Origin: Baylisascaris procyonis | Taxonomy: Eukaryota; Nematoda; Chromadorea; Rhabditida; Ascarididae | Direction: 5' to 3' | NCBI GenBank assembly: GCA_037389465.1 | Contig: JAZARR010000170.1 | Span: 1,054,001-1,118,000 of the forward strand | DNA length: 64,000 bases | Shown here: positions 51,342 to 63,165 of the stretch, piece by piece | Numbering within the stretch: position 1 is the first letter of the stretch | How the letters are laid out: each line of letters starts with the position of its first letter | Translations under genes and position numbers: made by a program | Notes under the pieces: generated by a model | The model's database searches: none | Told to the model about the DNA's origin: nothing | The model's input: the letters and a program-made list of their open reading frames with translations, nothing else

Positions 51342-52731
51342 CACTTTTACAAGACAGACGTTGCATTCGAAGTACTATCTAAACTCGTCGTAAGGAACCT
51401 CAAGCAACGCTACTTTAGTACGGTTGGAACACTCGGCTAGAGTGTTCAAGCATAAGCACTCTCAGGCTGTATGATTTTGGAATTGTCGTGCTCATATTCA
51501 AAAAGGGACAACGCGATGACACGACCAATCACCGGTCTATCCCACCGGTTTTCGTGCCACATTATTGAGTTTCATTGCGCAAGTGTTTTCATTACTTTCA
51601 TTTCGTTGCAATCTCATAAACATTGACGAATACAATTTCTTTCCTTGCAGATCAATAATCTCACGTTCAATCACGAAAAGAACCAATGAAAAGCGAGAAA
51701 CATACAGTTTCTTTCCTTCCAAAATTTTGGCAAGGTGAAACAATAACATTAAATCCAGGTGAATAAACACTGACCATTTTTATGGTGGAGGGATGGGTGA
51801 GTGAACTATTTTCCAGGTGAGCCCGCCTCAGAAAGCAAGAAGGATCCATTGTTCAGACCATACATATGTACCATTTATCCTTCAAACGCTATTATAACGT
51901 TTCTCACATCCCTCCTCTTCTCTGCACACTACTATCCATTTTCAATGACTTTACAAAAAAAATGTTGCAATACAGACTAATCTGTGATGCACATCACAGA
52001 GACCCCAACTCGATAAACAATGGTCAAACCACCGAACCGTTTTGTAACAACCATATCTTTTTCAAATGTTTACATCCGCTGGAAACAGTGTCTGCTGTCA
52101 TGCAAAGCAAACATGCCTACCTAATGAAAGATGATGATGGCGACCACAATATCAACTAAAATCATCTACTTACCCAACTATAAAATCATATACACCATCG
52201 ACGCATCACTGCCACTTGCCTCTCTTAAAACCATGTTCACAACGATGAAGAAACGTTCGATTCCATTGAACCAAGAAGATTTCGAATAAATATAATTTAA
52301 GCTATGTTAACGTCGGTAAAAGATCATTCTTCAAAAGGTAAAAGAAATGAGATGCGAACTAGCCCCGCTGAAACACTGACTTCGATGAAACTTAACAGCT
52401 TTCATCTAAATATGTATATATCCCTAGAGGTGCCTAATTTTTAAATGGACATTTTTAAAATAATTCCCTATTTCCAAAGCCCGGCGAATATCGTGCCAAC
52501 TGCACGAACCACAAATTTTTTGTTAGATTTCAGATCATGTAGTCATTTCAAATGAAGGCACTGAAAAACATTTCTACTGCAGCAATAAATAATGAACTAA
52601 TATAGAGCTTTATATGGATGAATAAGGTGTCCACTTCGAAACGACCCTTTGACTCAACGCGGCAAAAGTGACTCCATAGCTATGACACCCCTTCTTCACT
52701 TCCTAAAAACTGAACAGCTCAAGAGGCGAAC
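51342..52731. other. No gene recognised; one dispersed repeat
   Basis: The segment 52,318-52,420 (gatcattcttcaaaaggtaa and on) recurs at 60,497-60,597 with scattered differences. No other feature was recognised. Confidence 0.5.
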
Positions 52732-53364
52732 CTTCGAGGCAGAAGAAACAGTAAGAAGAGACGACTGATCGGGTGCCAGTTCTTGTGCTTGAATCATCGT
52801 CGTCACTTCAGCTGCTCCAACCGCTGCCACCTACTCTATAAAGCCACAATCACTGAAACAGTTAAACAAACCCATAATTAAGCAATAACATTCCATTGCT
52901 TCACTCATATCTTTTACGTCATAAGTGATCAAATATTAGCAATGCTTAATAAAAATTGATATGGACCGAAGTTTCACAAATTTTTGCACTGCTGAAAGAT
53001 AGTAAACGTCGACAACAGAAACCAACGTATTCCACAACAATGCGATACAAAAAGACGATTATCAATAACACTGTACAGCTCTGGGAGATTTGCAAAAATG
53101 AAAATTCCGAATAAAGCCCAGTAGTGGATGCCTTCCCCCTCCACCTTACTAGTTTCAACACTTCCTAAACATATAAAGAAATACCAGTACTGGCATATAA
53201 ATCCGCCCCTCACAAATTTTTGACTGAATTGCCTACCGATGGCCCTTCCAGCATTAGGACATGTTGCCCGTGCCAGCTGGCACTTGGTCACCTCTCCGAA
53301 TACGTTGAATATGCTCTCCAGATCCGACTCCAGAAGATCCGGATGAAGTGACGCAACGCAGACT
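52732..53364 (-). pseudogene. PUF60-like (poly(U)-binding splicing factor) gene remnant
   Basis: PUF60 is a nuclear splicing factor with two central RRM domains. Here exon 53,237-53,364 (acceptor GTTGCAG, donor GTAGGC) reads VCVASLHPDLLESDLESIF then VFGEVTKCQLAR. This is the first half of RRM2 with its RNP2 motif, close to the IYVASVHPDL signature of the family. Exon 52,732-52,852 (acceptor TGTTTCAG) starts CGFIE, the RNP1 core. It then hits TAG and continues in the same frame as VAAVGAAEVTTMIQAQELAP, which resembles the alanine-rich linker after RRM2. The second half of RRM2 is therefore missing, the phases of the two exons do not match and there is a stop. RRM1 and the C-terminal UHM domain were not found. 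This is a decayed or truncated copy, and the working gene is presumably elsewhere. Confidence 0.65.
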
Positions 53365-55060
53365 CTGCAACGATACTTGTCGTTATAATTTACAACCACC
53401 AAGTGTCGCTAATAAAATTTGCAATGCTGTGCTCAAATAGAACTCGCAAAAACTATTATGCAACCTTTGAAGAAATGATATGCGGATTATCAGCGATGAC
53501 CTTTAACCTTAGATCGAAAATCAGATATATGCATATCAACTGGCATATAAAATGCAAGAACCGCAATTATTCGAACACTGTCGAAATAACTCAACACTTA
53601 ATTTTGTTTCAAATATACTCTGAATAAGAACACATAGACTGCAAAGTATGAACGATGGTAAATTTCCACTTTTCTTTCATTAAGAGTTCACCTTTCCACA
53701 ATTGACCCTTCACTAGCAGAAATAACTCAACAGTCAACGTTTCAAATACACTCCACGCGCATATGTTGCACACCTAGATCATTCCAAAACATTCTCAATA
53801 ACAAAGCTGCCTTCACTAGCCAAAGTGAATTCTCAATGCATCGCTGTAGTTATATGTCAAGTGCCATCATGTTTTTTAACGGTCGCAAATTAACGGCCAA
53901 ACTCATATTTGACATCCGCATACATTTCAGACGACCCCCCTCCCGCCAATATTAATCATTAGCAAATCAAATAAACGAATACTTTTGAATGGAACAGCTT
54001 TTAATCAGCAAACAACTCATAGCACTAACAACCAATCAGAACATTATTATTCGTGTGTACTTCTGAGAAACCACCCAAGCATCGAAATTATACGTCACCA
54101 CATCTTAAGTTAAACCACTTTCCCAAAATTCTTCGCATTCCCTCTCCCTTTTTTCCTCTGTGGAAAAATTTAAACTTTGCAAAGATGCTCTCGCCTTCTA
54201 CTACAAAACCCTCGTCCCAAAAATTTCTGAAAATCGCAGCCCCCGACTGTTTACTGCATATGAAACGGTAATTCTTAGTTCACATGACCAATCATTTTAA
54301 ATATCGCAAATCGTTTTCTATCTGCGAAGCAAATGCGTAACTTTACGTTACAAATACTCACGAATCAAGCGCTCCCCCCTTCCCCCGCATTTTCACATTA
54401 TATTTTGGGCTGTTCATTTAATATCGTCTACGTCGAAGGCGTCAGAGATCAAAAAGGAAACAAAAAAGCAAAAAGAAAGGAGCTGTGATCGAACTGCTAA
54501 TCACGTGATCGAATAGACCCATACTCCATCCTCGTGAATACATTGCACTTGTCGATCATCAAATACCTAACTGCCCTGCGTACCATTTTCTATATTCTAT
54601 AACTATCATGTCGAAATAATTAGTGATGCATTAAGTGCTGGTAGTAAATTCTACATAAAAAGTGCAAATCATACCTGTTACAACAATTATGCGTTCACTC
54701 ATTAAATGTGCTAACCTCAACCGCCACCGGAAAGACGTAATGCGAACTCAAGATTACTGTTACATCTAATTACCTATACGACATCCAAAAAAACACCCTC
54801 GCATATATTCAGAGGAATGAAAAAAGATGCCACTGTTCTGTTATTATCAGCGCTTGATTTAGACATAGGCGAATCCACTGCTGATGAATGCAAGCGCAAT
54901 ACTTAGTTGTTTTATGCTAGGTTACCTACTACAGGGAAACATTCAGAAGATGTATCAGTTAGACGTATTAGAGGTGTATTGCGAAGTTGACTGTTAGAAT
55001 GTTATAAAACACATGTTAGCGGTTATAAAAAAGTTTAATATAAGAAGGCGTACAATGGAA
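53365..55060. other. No gene recognised
   Basis: AT-rich DNA upstream of the PUF60-like remnant. I searched the minus strand for RRM1 exons and did not find them. Confidence 0.45.
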
Positions 55061-55211
55061 AAATATTAGCAACGAAAGGTGTACAATGCCACAAACTATC
55101 CCTTCTAGCGTCTTCAAGATTCGGTGATACGATAGACGTTCCAATAACCACCTTCCTTTGTTGAACGATCTCACAGATTGTGATCGACATTGGGCAGCCG
55201 TCAATTTGCAC
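55061..55211 (-). other. Exon candidate of unknown identity
   Basis: After a possible acceptor TTTGCAG the minus strand reads VQIDGCPMSITICEIVQQRK then VVIGTSIVSPNLEDARRD. It looks like a folded protein but matches nothing I know, and no good donor follows. It lies upstream of the PUF60-like remnant on the same strand, but the sequence does not look like an RRM. Confidence 0.25.
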
Positions 55212-55975
55212 CTGCAAATCGGCAATTAATTTTTATCTTTCTTGTCCCTGTGCTCGGTAAGGAAAATTCCTGTATGACACTTCGTAAAAAAAACTTATAT
55301 TATAGCGCAAAAATGTGGCTAAATTCATCTGTTTATATTTTTTCTCTATCCGATTCGCCGTGCCGTCTAACTTTATTTTTTATCAACTAATGACTTTATT
55401 CCCTATCTAGTACCACTATATTTGCTACTTCTGGCTTTACTTTACCTTCACTCAAATCAACCTGCTTCAGCCGGTACTCTCATGTGCGCCTCATTTTCTC
55501 ATTATTGCGTCACGTGATTTCGGCACTATGTCAGAAAATTGCGCTGTGGCATTGTGGCAGAAAAATACAAAATGCGAATCCAACAGTAATAAGAAGAAAC
55601 CGGGAGACAGAATTAGAAGAGCTTATCATTTGTCTGGAGGAAATTAGTCAGCATTATCGGAGTTGCTTAGGAATTAATTCATTGTCTTTTGAAAGGACGA
55701 TTCCAGAAGGAAGCCCCAACCCGGCAACATGGTAGTTGAGCGGAGGAAGAAGGAAGGCTGGAAGGCTCGAAAACAATTGCAGAAAAAAGTCCCCTTTTCT
55801 AACAAGAAGGTGTATGATTGAGCAAACGCATAACCATCACGACGACAATATATCGCCAACGAAATCTCCCGGTCCCACTGGAATCGTCCCATGAGTCAAA
55901 ATCGAAGTTATGTATAAGTTGACGTGGGACTCCGAATAAATCCAAAGCCTCCCTCTAATTTGTCAATAGCATTAA
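55212..55975. other. No gene recognised
   Basis: A plus-strand open frame at 55,484-55,735 has a charged stretch (RRNRETELEELIICLEEISQ) but no splice context or known domain. Confidence 0.4.
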
Positions 55976-56245
55976 GATGAAGACCAACCTCGGGTTTCAC
56001 CACAAACGTATTCAGGAGAAGGTTGTCCTACTTGGTCATGCAACGATGAACATTTCAACGGATTCTGCACAAGTACAGAAGGGATAGAAGGGAGAACTCA
56101 AGGCTGGTGTGGAGTTTATGTTCCTGGTTTCATTTCACTTCAGCAGTGTACTCCACAATCGTCTCACGTTAATCCTCTTGACTATTCTCTACGCACCGTT
56201 TTGAAGGTAAAAGGCCGCTCGAAGGTACACAACTTAATGGAATAG
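55976..56245 (+). mobile_element. Tc1/mariner-type transposase relic
   Basis: One plus-strand frame is open for about 90 codons and contains HVNPLDYSLRTVLKVKGRSK. This corresponds to the conserved transposase region around the last catalytic aspartate (family pattern SPDLNPLDYSxWxxLE). Upstream it has CNDEHFNGFCTSTEGI, resembling the stretch that normally precedes this motif. The intervening part is abnormal and the frame ends at TAG at 56,243. No inverted terminal repeats were found and the N-terminal DNA-binding part is absent, so this is an inactive fragment. Confidence 0.55.
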
Positions 56246-56477
56246 TGCCTATAAGAAACCGCCCCTGTAAAGTAATCTTGGAGGCTAATCGTAACCGCAA
56301 CGTTGGAAAAAGTGGACAGCCTCTGATCTTATCGCAAAAGTGCATGAAGGCAGATGAATTGCATGCGGAATGATGAATTAACTGAAAGGCCTCTATTCGG
56401 TCCCTATCCAAAAAACTGCATTTCCTCCCTTAACCTTTCTCTGCTATGAAATAAAAGTATAATGGCTGAATACTTAC

Positions 56478-56613
56478 TGTTTTGCGATCTGCTCGAATCT
56501 GCTCATATCGTTTGTACCGTTGATAACCGACTCTAAGCGAACGAGTGAGCCGGGTAAGGAACCTCTCTCGTTGTCAGCGTTGACAGGCGTCGTTCTGCGT
56601 TATCGAGACGAGC
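56478..56613 (-). pseudogene. Frameshifted coiled-coil exon
   Basis: The acceptor is TTCTAG and the donor GTAAGTA. It starts ARLDNAERRLSTLTTRE, a typical coiled-coil run. The frame then runs into a stop, while other frames continue (SLVRLESVINGTNDMSRFEQ or LRVGYQRYKRYEQIRADRK). At least one indel lies near 56,563. It is probably the exon after 56,845-57,042 in the rootletin-like gene. Confidence 0.5.
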
Positions 56614-56844
56614 CTAGAAGATAATGTGGTAAAACACGGCTGCTTGTACACACGTATTACGACTCTAATTAGGATCCCAATCATTGCCAGGCTAATTTTC
56701 TGTGTCTGAAAATGATCTGAATTTTCTTCCGCCCCTTGCACACAGAAATTGATTAGAAAAAATTTCAAAATTCTTTAACGTTTCTCTCCGTGTCGTACTC
56801 TCTATCACATTCTCAGAAACCAAGTTAATGGAACAAATGCATAC

Positions 56845-57042
56845 CTGAAGGTCGCCCACTTCTACTTCCCAGTATCGAGTTCCTGAATAGCGTTCACACG
56901 GCTATCCTCGGCAGCTCGATGCGCATTCGAGGGATCCTCAGGTGCCGCGTAGAATTTATCCACTTTGCGATGGATCTGGTCCTTGCTGCAGTTTTTTCAT
57001 CTCAACGCGCAACGCACTGCGGTTGGAATCCGCAGCGTTCAA
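56845..57042 (-). pseudogene. Frameshifted coiled-coil exon
   Basis: A 198 bp segment lies between acceptor GTTTGCAG and donor GTATGC. It begins LNAADSNRSALRVEMKKLQQ, then shifts frame and continues KDQIHRKVDKFYAAPEDPSN and RAAEDSRVNAIQELDTGK. A second shift is needed near the end (EVGDLQ just before the donor). The heptad-like pattern is clear in the pieces. Two frameshifts in one exon point to decay, although errors in the assembly could mimic this. Confidence 0.55.
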
Positions 57043-58479
57043 CTGCAAACGATTCGATGAAATCATTCAACCTATCTCATCCGCTGATTACATCCGTCGG
57101 AAGGTCAGTTTATTGCTTATTCCAATTCCGCATGCATTACATTGCTAACGTATACACTATATCGATAGGGTTTTAGTATATCGCACATATGTTTGCTGTA
57201 CTTTCCATAAAGTGGAATTTCCGCATTGCAAAAACCTCTATCGCTAAAGGTAATTATTAATATTCTTATTTAAACTATGAATGGAGAAAAGCGATCGTGC
57301 ATTACTCTTTCAGAAAGGTATTAACTTCAAGACGCGGAAGAATTTAGTAGGAATGACAGAAATGTCGATAACGACACCGACGGATAATCATTCAGATGCA
57401 GCGATAAGCAAATTACAGAAATAAGAAGCGTTTAACTGAACATTTTTTACCAGTAAATCTTGATCAATGACTAATGTCTTGAGATACAACTAGAATGCAG
57501 CGGTAACTAAAGGAACCTAACAATTCGCAACATAAAAAACGACCAATCAAAACTTTTGTATTACAACAAGTGTTAAGCAGCATCAGAGAATGTGAAAAAG
57601 AAGGGATTACCTTGTCAGATGCATGCTGCACCTCACGATGCATACGATTCATTCTGATATCGACCGTCTTCGCAGATTCTTTTAGTTGATCAGCTTGCTC
57701 TGATTTTTCCCGAAAGGCCTTCTCCAGTCGATCACGCTGCAACAACATTATTGCGGAAAAATGTCAGAAACACTCAATAATTCTTCTATAATAGAAAACT
57801 TCCTGAATCTATAACTTCTATCAGCATTAACAACTCGCTCATTTCGGAAACAAGCTCTTCAGCCTAGAAAAACTCAAAACCCCGGGGTGAGGAGTACACA
57901 TCGATCGAGATGAATAGAATATCCCTAGGGTTTAGTGCTTAGGCGTTTCTTCAAAAAATAAATATGTAGGCACCATTTTACAAAATCAAGAATCGTTGAA
58001 TTAGAAGTAGAACGACGAAAAACACATCAACGAAAAAACGCAGGAAACAGCAGTTGCTAGAAACTCCTTGAGGGCAGACTGCAAAGCTTATGGGAGTTTC
58101 AAACATAGATGGCATTTCATCTAACAACTCACAAAGTTTAGGAAATATTTCAAGCATCATAAATTATGCTCGATTGCACGACCTCCAATCCCTACAGAAG
58201 TCGGACATCATCCTACCACTAGGGGCTAGGAGCTCCAACTTTCAACACGACTGTCCGTGGAACGATTGTCGCAACTAACTATAACTTTCCAAATTCACAT
58301 ATCTAAAAAACAATTTCGACCTTGTAACATCCTTTACTGGTCGAACTCCATTTATGAAGTAGGCGGTCAGCCCTCAAGCCTTGATATACAACGATCACTG
58401 CGATATCGCGTAGCTCACCGCGATCACCCAAATATTCAGAAAGAATTACAGTGCTTTCAATTCACTAAAAATCACAAAC
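57043..58479. other. Introns and unassigned DNA around the intact coiled-coil exon
   Basis: Apart from the exon at 57,611-57,736 only weak open frames are seen, such as MLEIFPKLCELLDEMPSMFE on the minus strand at 58,095-58,155, with no supporting splice sites. Confidence 0.4.
57611..57736 (-). CDS. Coiled-coil protein exon, intact, rootletin-like
   Basis: A 126 bp exon (42 codons, phase 0 at both ends) sits between acceptor TTGTTGCAG and donor GTAATC. It begins RDRLEKAFREKSEQADQLKE and ends NRMHREVQHASDK. The run is highly charged with no proline or glycine and a regular hydrophobic spacing, so it is part of a rod domain. The phase and order suit it as the exon after 58,480-58,684 and before 56,845-57,042. 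It is the best-preserved exon of this locus. A rootletin-like identity is my inference from the style of the rod; a homology search would settle it. Confidence 0.6.
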
Positions 58480-58684
58480 CTTGAGAACGTCCAGCTCGCG
58501 AAACAAGAGACTTCACTTCAAGAGACGTCAGACTTCATTTTTCTGTTGTCGAGCAGCAACGCGGCGTTATGGTCCTCAAGCGCGTGAAGGCGAGTCAAAG
58601 CACCGTCGAGATCAGCATCATGGCCTGCCGTCGTTGACTTCGTGTCCTCTAATTGCTCTCCCAAACGGTGCACTCGAGCATTCA
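58480..58684 (-). pseudogene. Frameshifted coiled-coil exon; full version of the one cut at 4,043
   Basis: Acceptor CTATTCAG is followed by NARVHRLGEQLEDTKSTTAG, DADLDGALTRLHALEDHNA and LLLDNRKMKSDV. A stop follows, and a second frame (SLEVKSLVSRELDVLK) runs to donor GTTTGT. One indel near 58,530 explains the break. Its first ~11 codons and the intron before it match 4,010-4,262 and 37,447-37,700, where the rest of the exon has been lost to the minisatellite. Confidence 0.6.
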
Positions 58685-58902
58685 CTGAATAGTCAGCAAA
58701 CTGATTTAGCGTTCTGGATGTGATTATATTGCGCTTGAAAAGAAAGCATGACCTCGGTCACCTGAGGCAGGAGACACCACACAGTTTGAGATGGCAAACA
58801 GATGCAACATAATGCAAAACGTAGTCGGGCCACTTCCCAGGCAAAAAAGGATATTCTCCTACCCGACCGATAAAATCAAGCTCGTGGCCTCAAGTCAGAA
58901 TA
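58654..58902. repeat. Diverged copy of 4,010-4,262
   Basis: Landmarks tagtcagcaaactgattta, ggtcacctgagg and tagtcgggccacttccc occur in the same order as at 4,045-4,195, with many substitutions. This copy is much older than the A/B duplication. Confidence 0.85.
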
Positions 58903-60497
58903 ATTTCATTTTACTTACTAATCGATACCCCTACCTCTCTATTTAGCCCTATGCTAAGTCCGATATGATGAAATGTTTTGAGTGCGATAAATACTAACCG
59001 CAGCCCGTGATCCATACTGAGCCCGTCTTCCTACGAAAGGAAGAATCGCTGCTTTGTCGATGGTCCTTGAGCAGCCCCGTTCGAACACGCCGATTCTAAA
59101 ATTTGTATCCATTTCTACTTCGATTTGAAGTAAGAAACAGTTCATTTAAGAAAGAAGAATATTAAGAGCAAAAAACAAAAGCGTATCAATTCTAAAAAAA
59201 AAAGATTTGGCATGAGCAGTAAAATGTAGAATAATATATTATCTGAATTATAATGTAAGAACCATCTCTTATAAATGGTTAACGTTTTTTACCATGCAGT
59301 CGTTTTTTAATATCCAATCGTTACCTTTATTTCTTCACTAACCAATCGATACCCACATCCCTTTCCTAACTAATGGATACCCGTCCCATTTAATAACTAA
59401 TCGTTACTTACAACCATTTATCATCTAATCTTTACTCAGACCCCCTTACTAACTAATTGACACATTCACCCCTTTACTAACTATCGTTACCTTTACTTCT
59501 TTACTAACTAATCGTTACCCACACCCATTTAGTTACTAATCGCTACCCAGAACCATTTACTATCTAATCGATATCCACCCCCTTAGTAACTAGTCGTTAT
59601 CCAAAAGCATTTACCACCTGATCGTTACACACGCCCTTACTAAGTACTCGTTACCTTACCCCTTCATTAACTATTCGTTATTCACACCCCATTAGTAACT
59701 AATCGTTGCCCACAACCATTTACTATCCAAGTGTTACTTTCACCCCTTTACTAACTATTCGTTACCCACCACCATTTGCTATTTAATCGTTATCCAAATC
59801 CCTTTACTAACTATTCGTCGCCCACCAGCATTCACTACCTAATCGTTTCCCATACCCTTTTACCAACTAACCCTTACCCATACCGTTTTACCAACTAATC
59901 ATTACCAAAACCCTTAACTAACTGCTCGTTACCCTTACCGCTTTGCTAACTAATCCATACCCACACACTTTTACCACCAATCAATAACCACCCCCTTTAG
60001 TAACTAATCGTTACCCACAATCATTTACTATCTAATCGTTACCCACACCCTTTACTATCTACTCGTACAAACCAACATTTACTGCCTAATCGTTACCCTT
60101 ACCGCTTTGCTAACTAATCGATATCCACACCTTGACTAAAAAATCTATACCAACATCCCTTTAGTAACTAACCGTTAACTGCAACCACTTATTATGTAAC
60201 CGTTACCCAAACCCCTTTACTAAGTAACCTTTAATTACACTCCTTATCTAAGAAATCGATATGCACACCCCTCACTAGTTAGTCGATAAACTGGCCACTT
60301 TAATAATTAATTACCACAAACCTTGGTCAACTAATCGTTACCCACATCCGTTCACTAGTTACTCACCACCCTTACCCCTTAATTGACTAATCGATACCCA
60401 CGCTCCTTTACTTACTAATCGATACCCCTACTCCTCTACTAAGCCCTATGCGAGGTCCGATATGATGAAGTGTTTTGAGTGCGATAAATACTAACCG
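58903..60497. repeat. Degenerate ~28 bp minisatellite, block C, with spacers
   Basis: A shorter and more diverged version of the A and B arrays. A full spacer lies at 58,943-59,310 and a truncated one at 60,440-60,497. The middle (about 59,600-60,000) aligns best with A 2,770-3,170. It sits directly 5' of the coiled-coil exon at 58,684 on the minus strand, while in A and B the array lies 3' of the cut exon. Confidence 0.85.
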
Positions 60498-60780
60498 TTC
60501 AAGATCATTCTTCAAAAGGTAAAAGAAAGGAGATGCGATCTAGCCCCGTTGAAACACTGACTTCTATGAAACTTAACACCTTTCATCTAAATATGTACCC
60601 ACAGCCATTTGCTATCTTGTCGATACGGGCACTTATAAGTTCACTAAATAGTCAGCAAACTGATTTAGACTTCCGATTCCGGTCCATTACGTTTACCGAT
60701 TTTTTAAATATATGAAAAACAATAGCAAAACCTGTATGGAACAAACTGAACTAACCTCGAAGCCACCATTCGACCACTTC
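60498..60780. repeat. Mosaic of three duplicated pieces
   Basis: Bases 60,498-60,597 match 52,318-52,420. Bases 60,598-60,670 match about 3,986-4,080. Bases 60,672-60,775 match about 4,543-4,640, ending at attcgaccact. The ~460 bp that separates the last two pieces in copy A is absent. Confidence 0.75.
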
Positions 60781-62531
60781 TTACTCGCGTGGAAAGCAGA
60801 GCTTATTCTAGGCGCGAATTTCAAGCGTGAAGAAAATTTGTTTCAAAATTACAGATGCAAACACAATTTGACAGCTGCTGAACGTAGCCTTTCACTTCTT
60901 CCCCTCCTCCCCCCCCCATCCCTTCTCCTCGGCTTGCAAGGGGCCGAAAACTCTAATAAGAGGTAAGTGAAGCCGGTTGAAAGCTCTGGAGCGCAAATAA
61001 TGCCATATTGGACGGGACCACCTTCTACAATAAGCGTGATGCTAAGAAATTTCTAAGATAACTAGGAGGAACTTAGAAAGTTCGAAGAAAATCAAACCTA
61101 AGCTTTATGAAGCAAAAATAAAGCACAACGCTTTTACAACATAGCGACATCTGAAAAATGCGACGTCTTTCCCGAACATTATTGGAGGGACGGGAGATTA
61201 GGGCCGGAAAGGATGGTAGCAGTAGAAGGGAAAGAACGCGCTGCGCATGTACGGCCGAATTGGTCATCGACGACTTGCAGTAACAAGCAGGCAATTGCTG
61301 ATCCGCTGCGCGCAAAATTACTGGGGTAGAATGCAGATATTGAAAAAAAAAGACGAAAAAACACCTACAACGAGTGAAACAAAATACAGCGCAGAGATCT
61401 GTTCGCTATTCGTTGGCCTACTTAAAAGTAACATCTTACGGGAACAAAAAAATCAATAGCAATACCAACTTCAAAAGAAGAAGGATAAATAGCAAAGAAA
61501 TGGGGGTGTCAGAATAATTGCAAAACACACCGCAACAAATACTTCTACATTTCACACCATCATAATAGAAAGCACTACAGCCATTACATATTTTTTTTAA
61601 CTAACATAAATTTCACCTCCATCAAAATTACTTCTATATGCAAATTTTTGGCTCGTTAAGAAGACCAACGATTATAGTGCCTTATCATAGTCATACTGTC
61701 GAATGCTTAAGCAAAGACCCGCAAGTTAGATAGAAAAACGAAACAGAAAAAAAAAAACAAAATAGCAAATATGCAACCTAGAAGCGCATAATAAACGTTT
61801 ACAGAGTATTTTAATTCACACGAAAAATCAGATAGGATGATCTATGAGGGTGTGACGAGATGGCCGATTGGGACAAACGTTGCTAGGTGTTTATCTTTAG
61901 AGCATAAAATTTTCCACATTTGCATGGCGCAAAACTTTCAGCCGTGAAATCTGGTGACGATATGGAACAGTCGTAGGGTATGCCAAGCGATCGGACCTAG
62001 AATCAAGTCATCTCCTAGAATTAGGTTCAAACGCTTCCACAGAGTCAGAAAATTCCCCTCCCGCCGATGATGGGGAATAGGGTGAATAGCACCAATTTGA
62101 TTAGACTCCTCAAGGCAATAATGTGGTGAATTTTTGGTCGGATACGCTCAATATGAATCGCCAAAAATATTTTTGTCTTTGCATTCGAACTCGGAAGATT
62201 CAAATGAAGAATGATAAGACAGCGACGTTAAGGGTTTGAAAACACAATTCGAAAGAAACTCAAAACTACATTGTAAATATACACTCAAAAATGTCTGCAA
62301 GCAGGAGAATGGACTTAACGGTGTTGAACTATTCGATAACAGGGTTGAAAAGCCATCCGCATGAAGTTTCGTTGCATCATCGGCACACTTCTAGGTTCCA
62401 ATTCTATTCTGAGGTGGTGTGGAAGTTTGTTCTAAGAATAGCTTAGATGGATTTGTTTTCTTGAATCGATACTTTTAATGAAACAATGACCTTCAATCAT
62501 AAGTCAACAACTAGCCACCCAGAGTGCTTAC
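60781..62531. other. No gene recognised
   Basis: A slightly GC-richer patch lies at 61,180-61,330. Short open frames on both strands there show no domain. The rest is AT-rich. Confidence 0.45.
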
Positions 62532-62594
62532 ATTAAGAACAGTTCATCCTTACAACAGTCCACATAGACAGCTTGTACAACGTCCACGAATTCA
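62532..62594 (-). CDS. Exon candidate, 63 bp
   Basis: The segment lies between acceptor TGTTCAG and donor GTAAGC on the minus strand and reads EFVDVVQAVYVDCCKDELFL in an open phase. It lies about 90 bp beyond the end of the second satellite array. Function unknown. Such a short match to splice rules can arise by chance. Confidence 0.3.
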
Positions 62595-62684
62595 CTGAAC
62601 AAATAAAAAGAAGTAAGCATTGATACTTTACGACCAATCAGATCTAGAGTGTATTTTAGCCAAGAAAACGTCAAATTTGGAGCA

Positions 62685-63165
62685 CTGATTTGAAAGTCCA
62701 CAAGTGTTGGTGGACCAACGTGGAGAAATGGCCATCTGATTTTAAACTCCACAAGTATTGGTGGACTAACGTGGAAAAGTGGCCATCTCATTTCAAAGTC
62801 CACAAGTGTTGGTGGACTAACGTGGAAAAGTGGCCATCTGATTTTAAAGTCCACAAGTGTTGTTGGACTAACGTGGAAAAGTGGCCATCTGATTTTAAAG
62901 TCCACAAGTGTTGGTGGACCAACGTGGAGAAATGGCCATCTGATTTTAAACTCCACAAGTATTGGTGGACTAACGTGGAAAAGTGGCCATCTCATTTCAA
63001 AGTCCACAAGTGTTGGTGGACTAACGTGGAAAAGTGGCCATCTGATTTGAAAGTCCACAAGTGTCGGTGGACTATCGTGGAAAAGTGGCCATCTGATTTT
63101 ATAGTCCACAAGTGTTGGTGGACTAACGTGGAAAAATGGCAATCTGATTTGAAAGTCCACAAGTG
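62685..63165. repeat. 51 bp satellite array, second copy, about 9 units
   Basis: Same unit as 25,523-27,520. A four-unit block is repeated, with the variant tggaccaacgtggagaaatg at 62,711 and 62,915, exactly 204 bp apart. The right edge joins the same flank (tttccaacttgagcatgata) as the large array, but the left flanks are unrelated. Confidence 0.95.
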
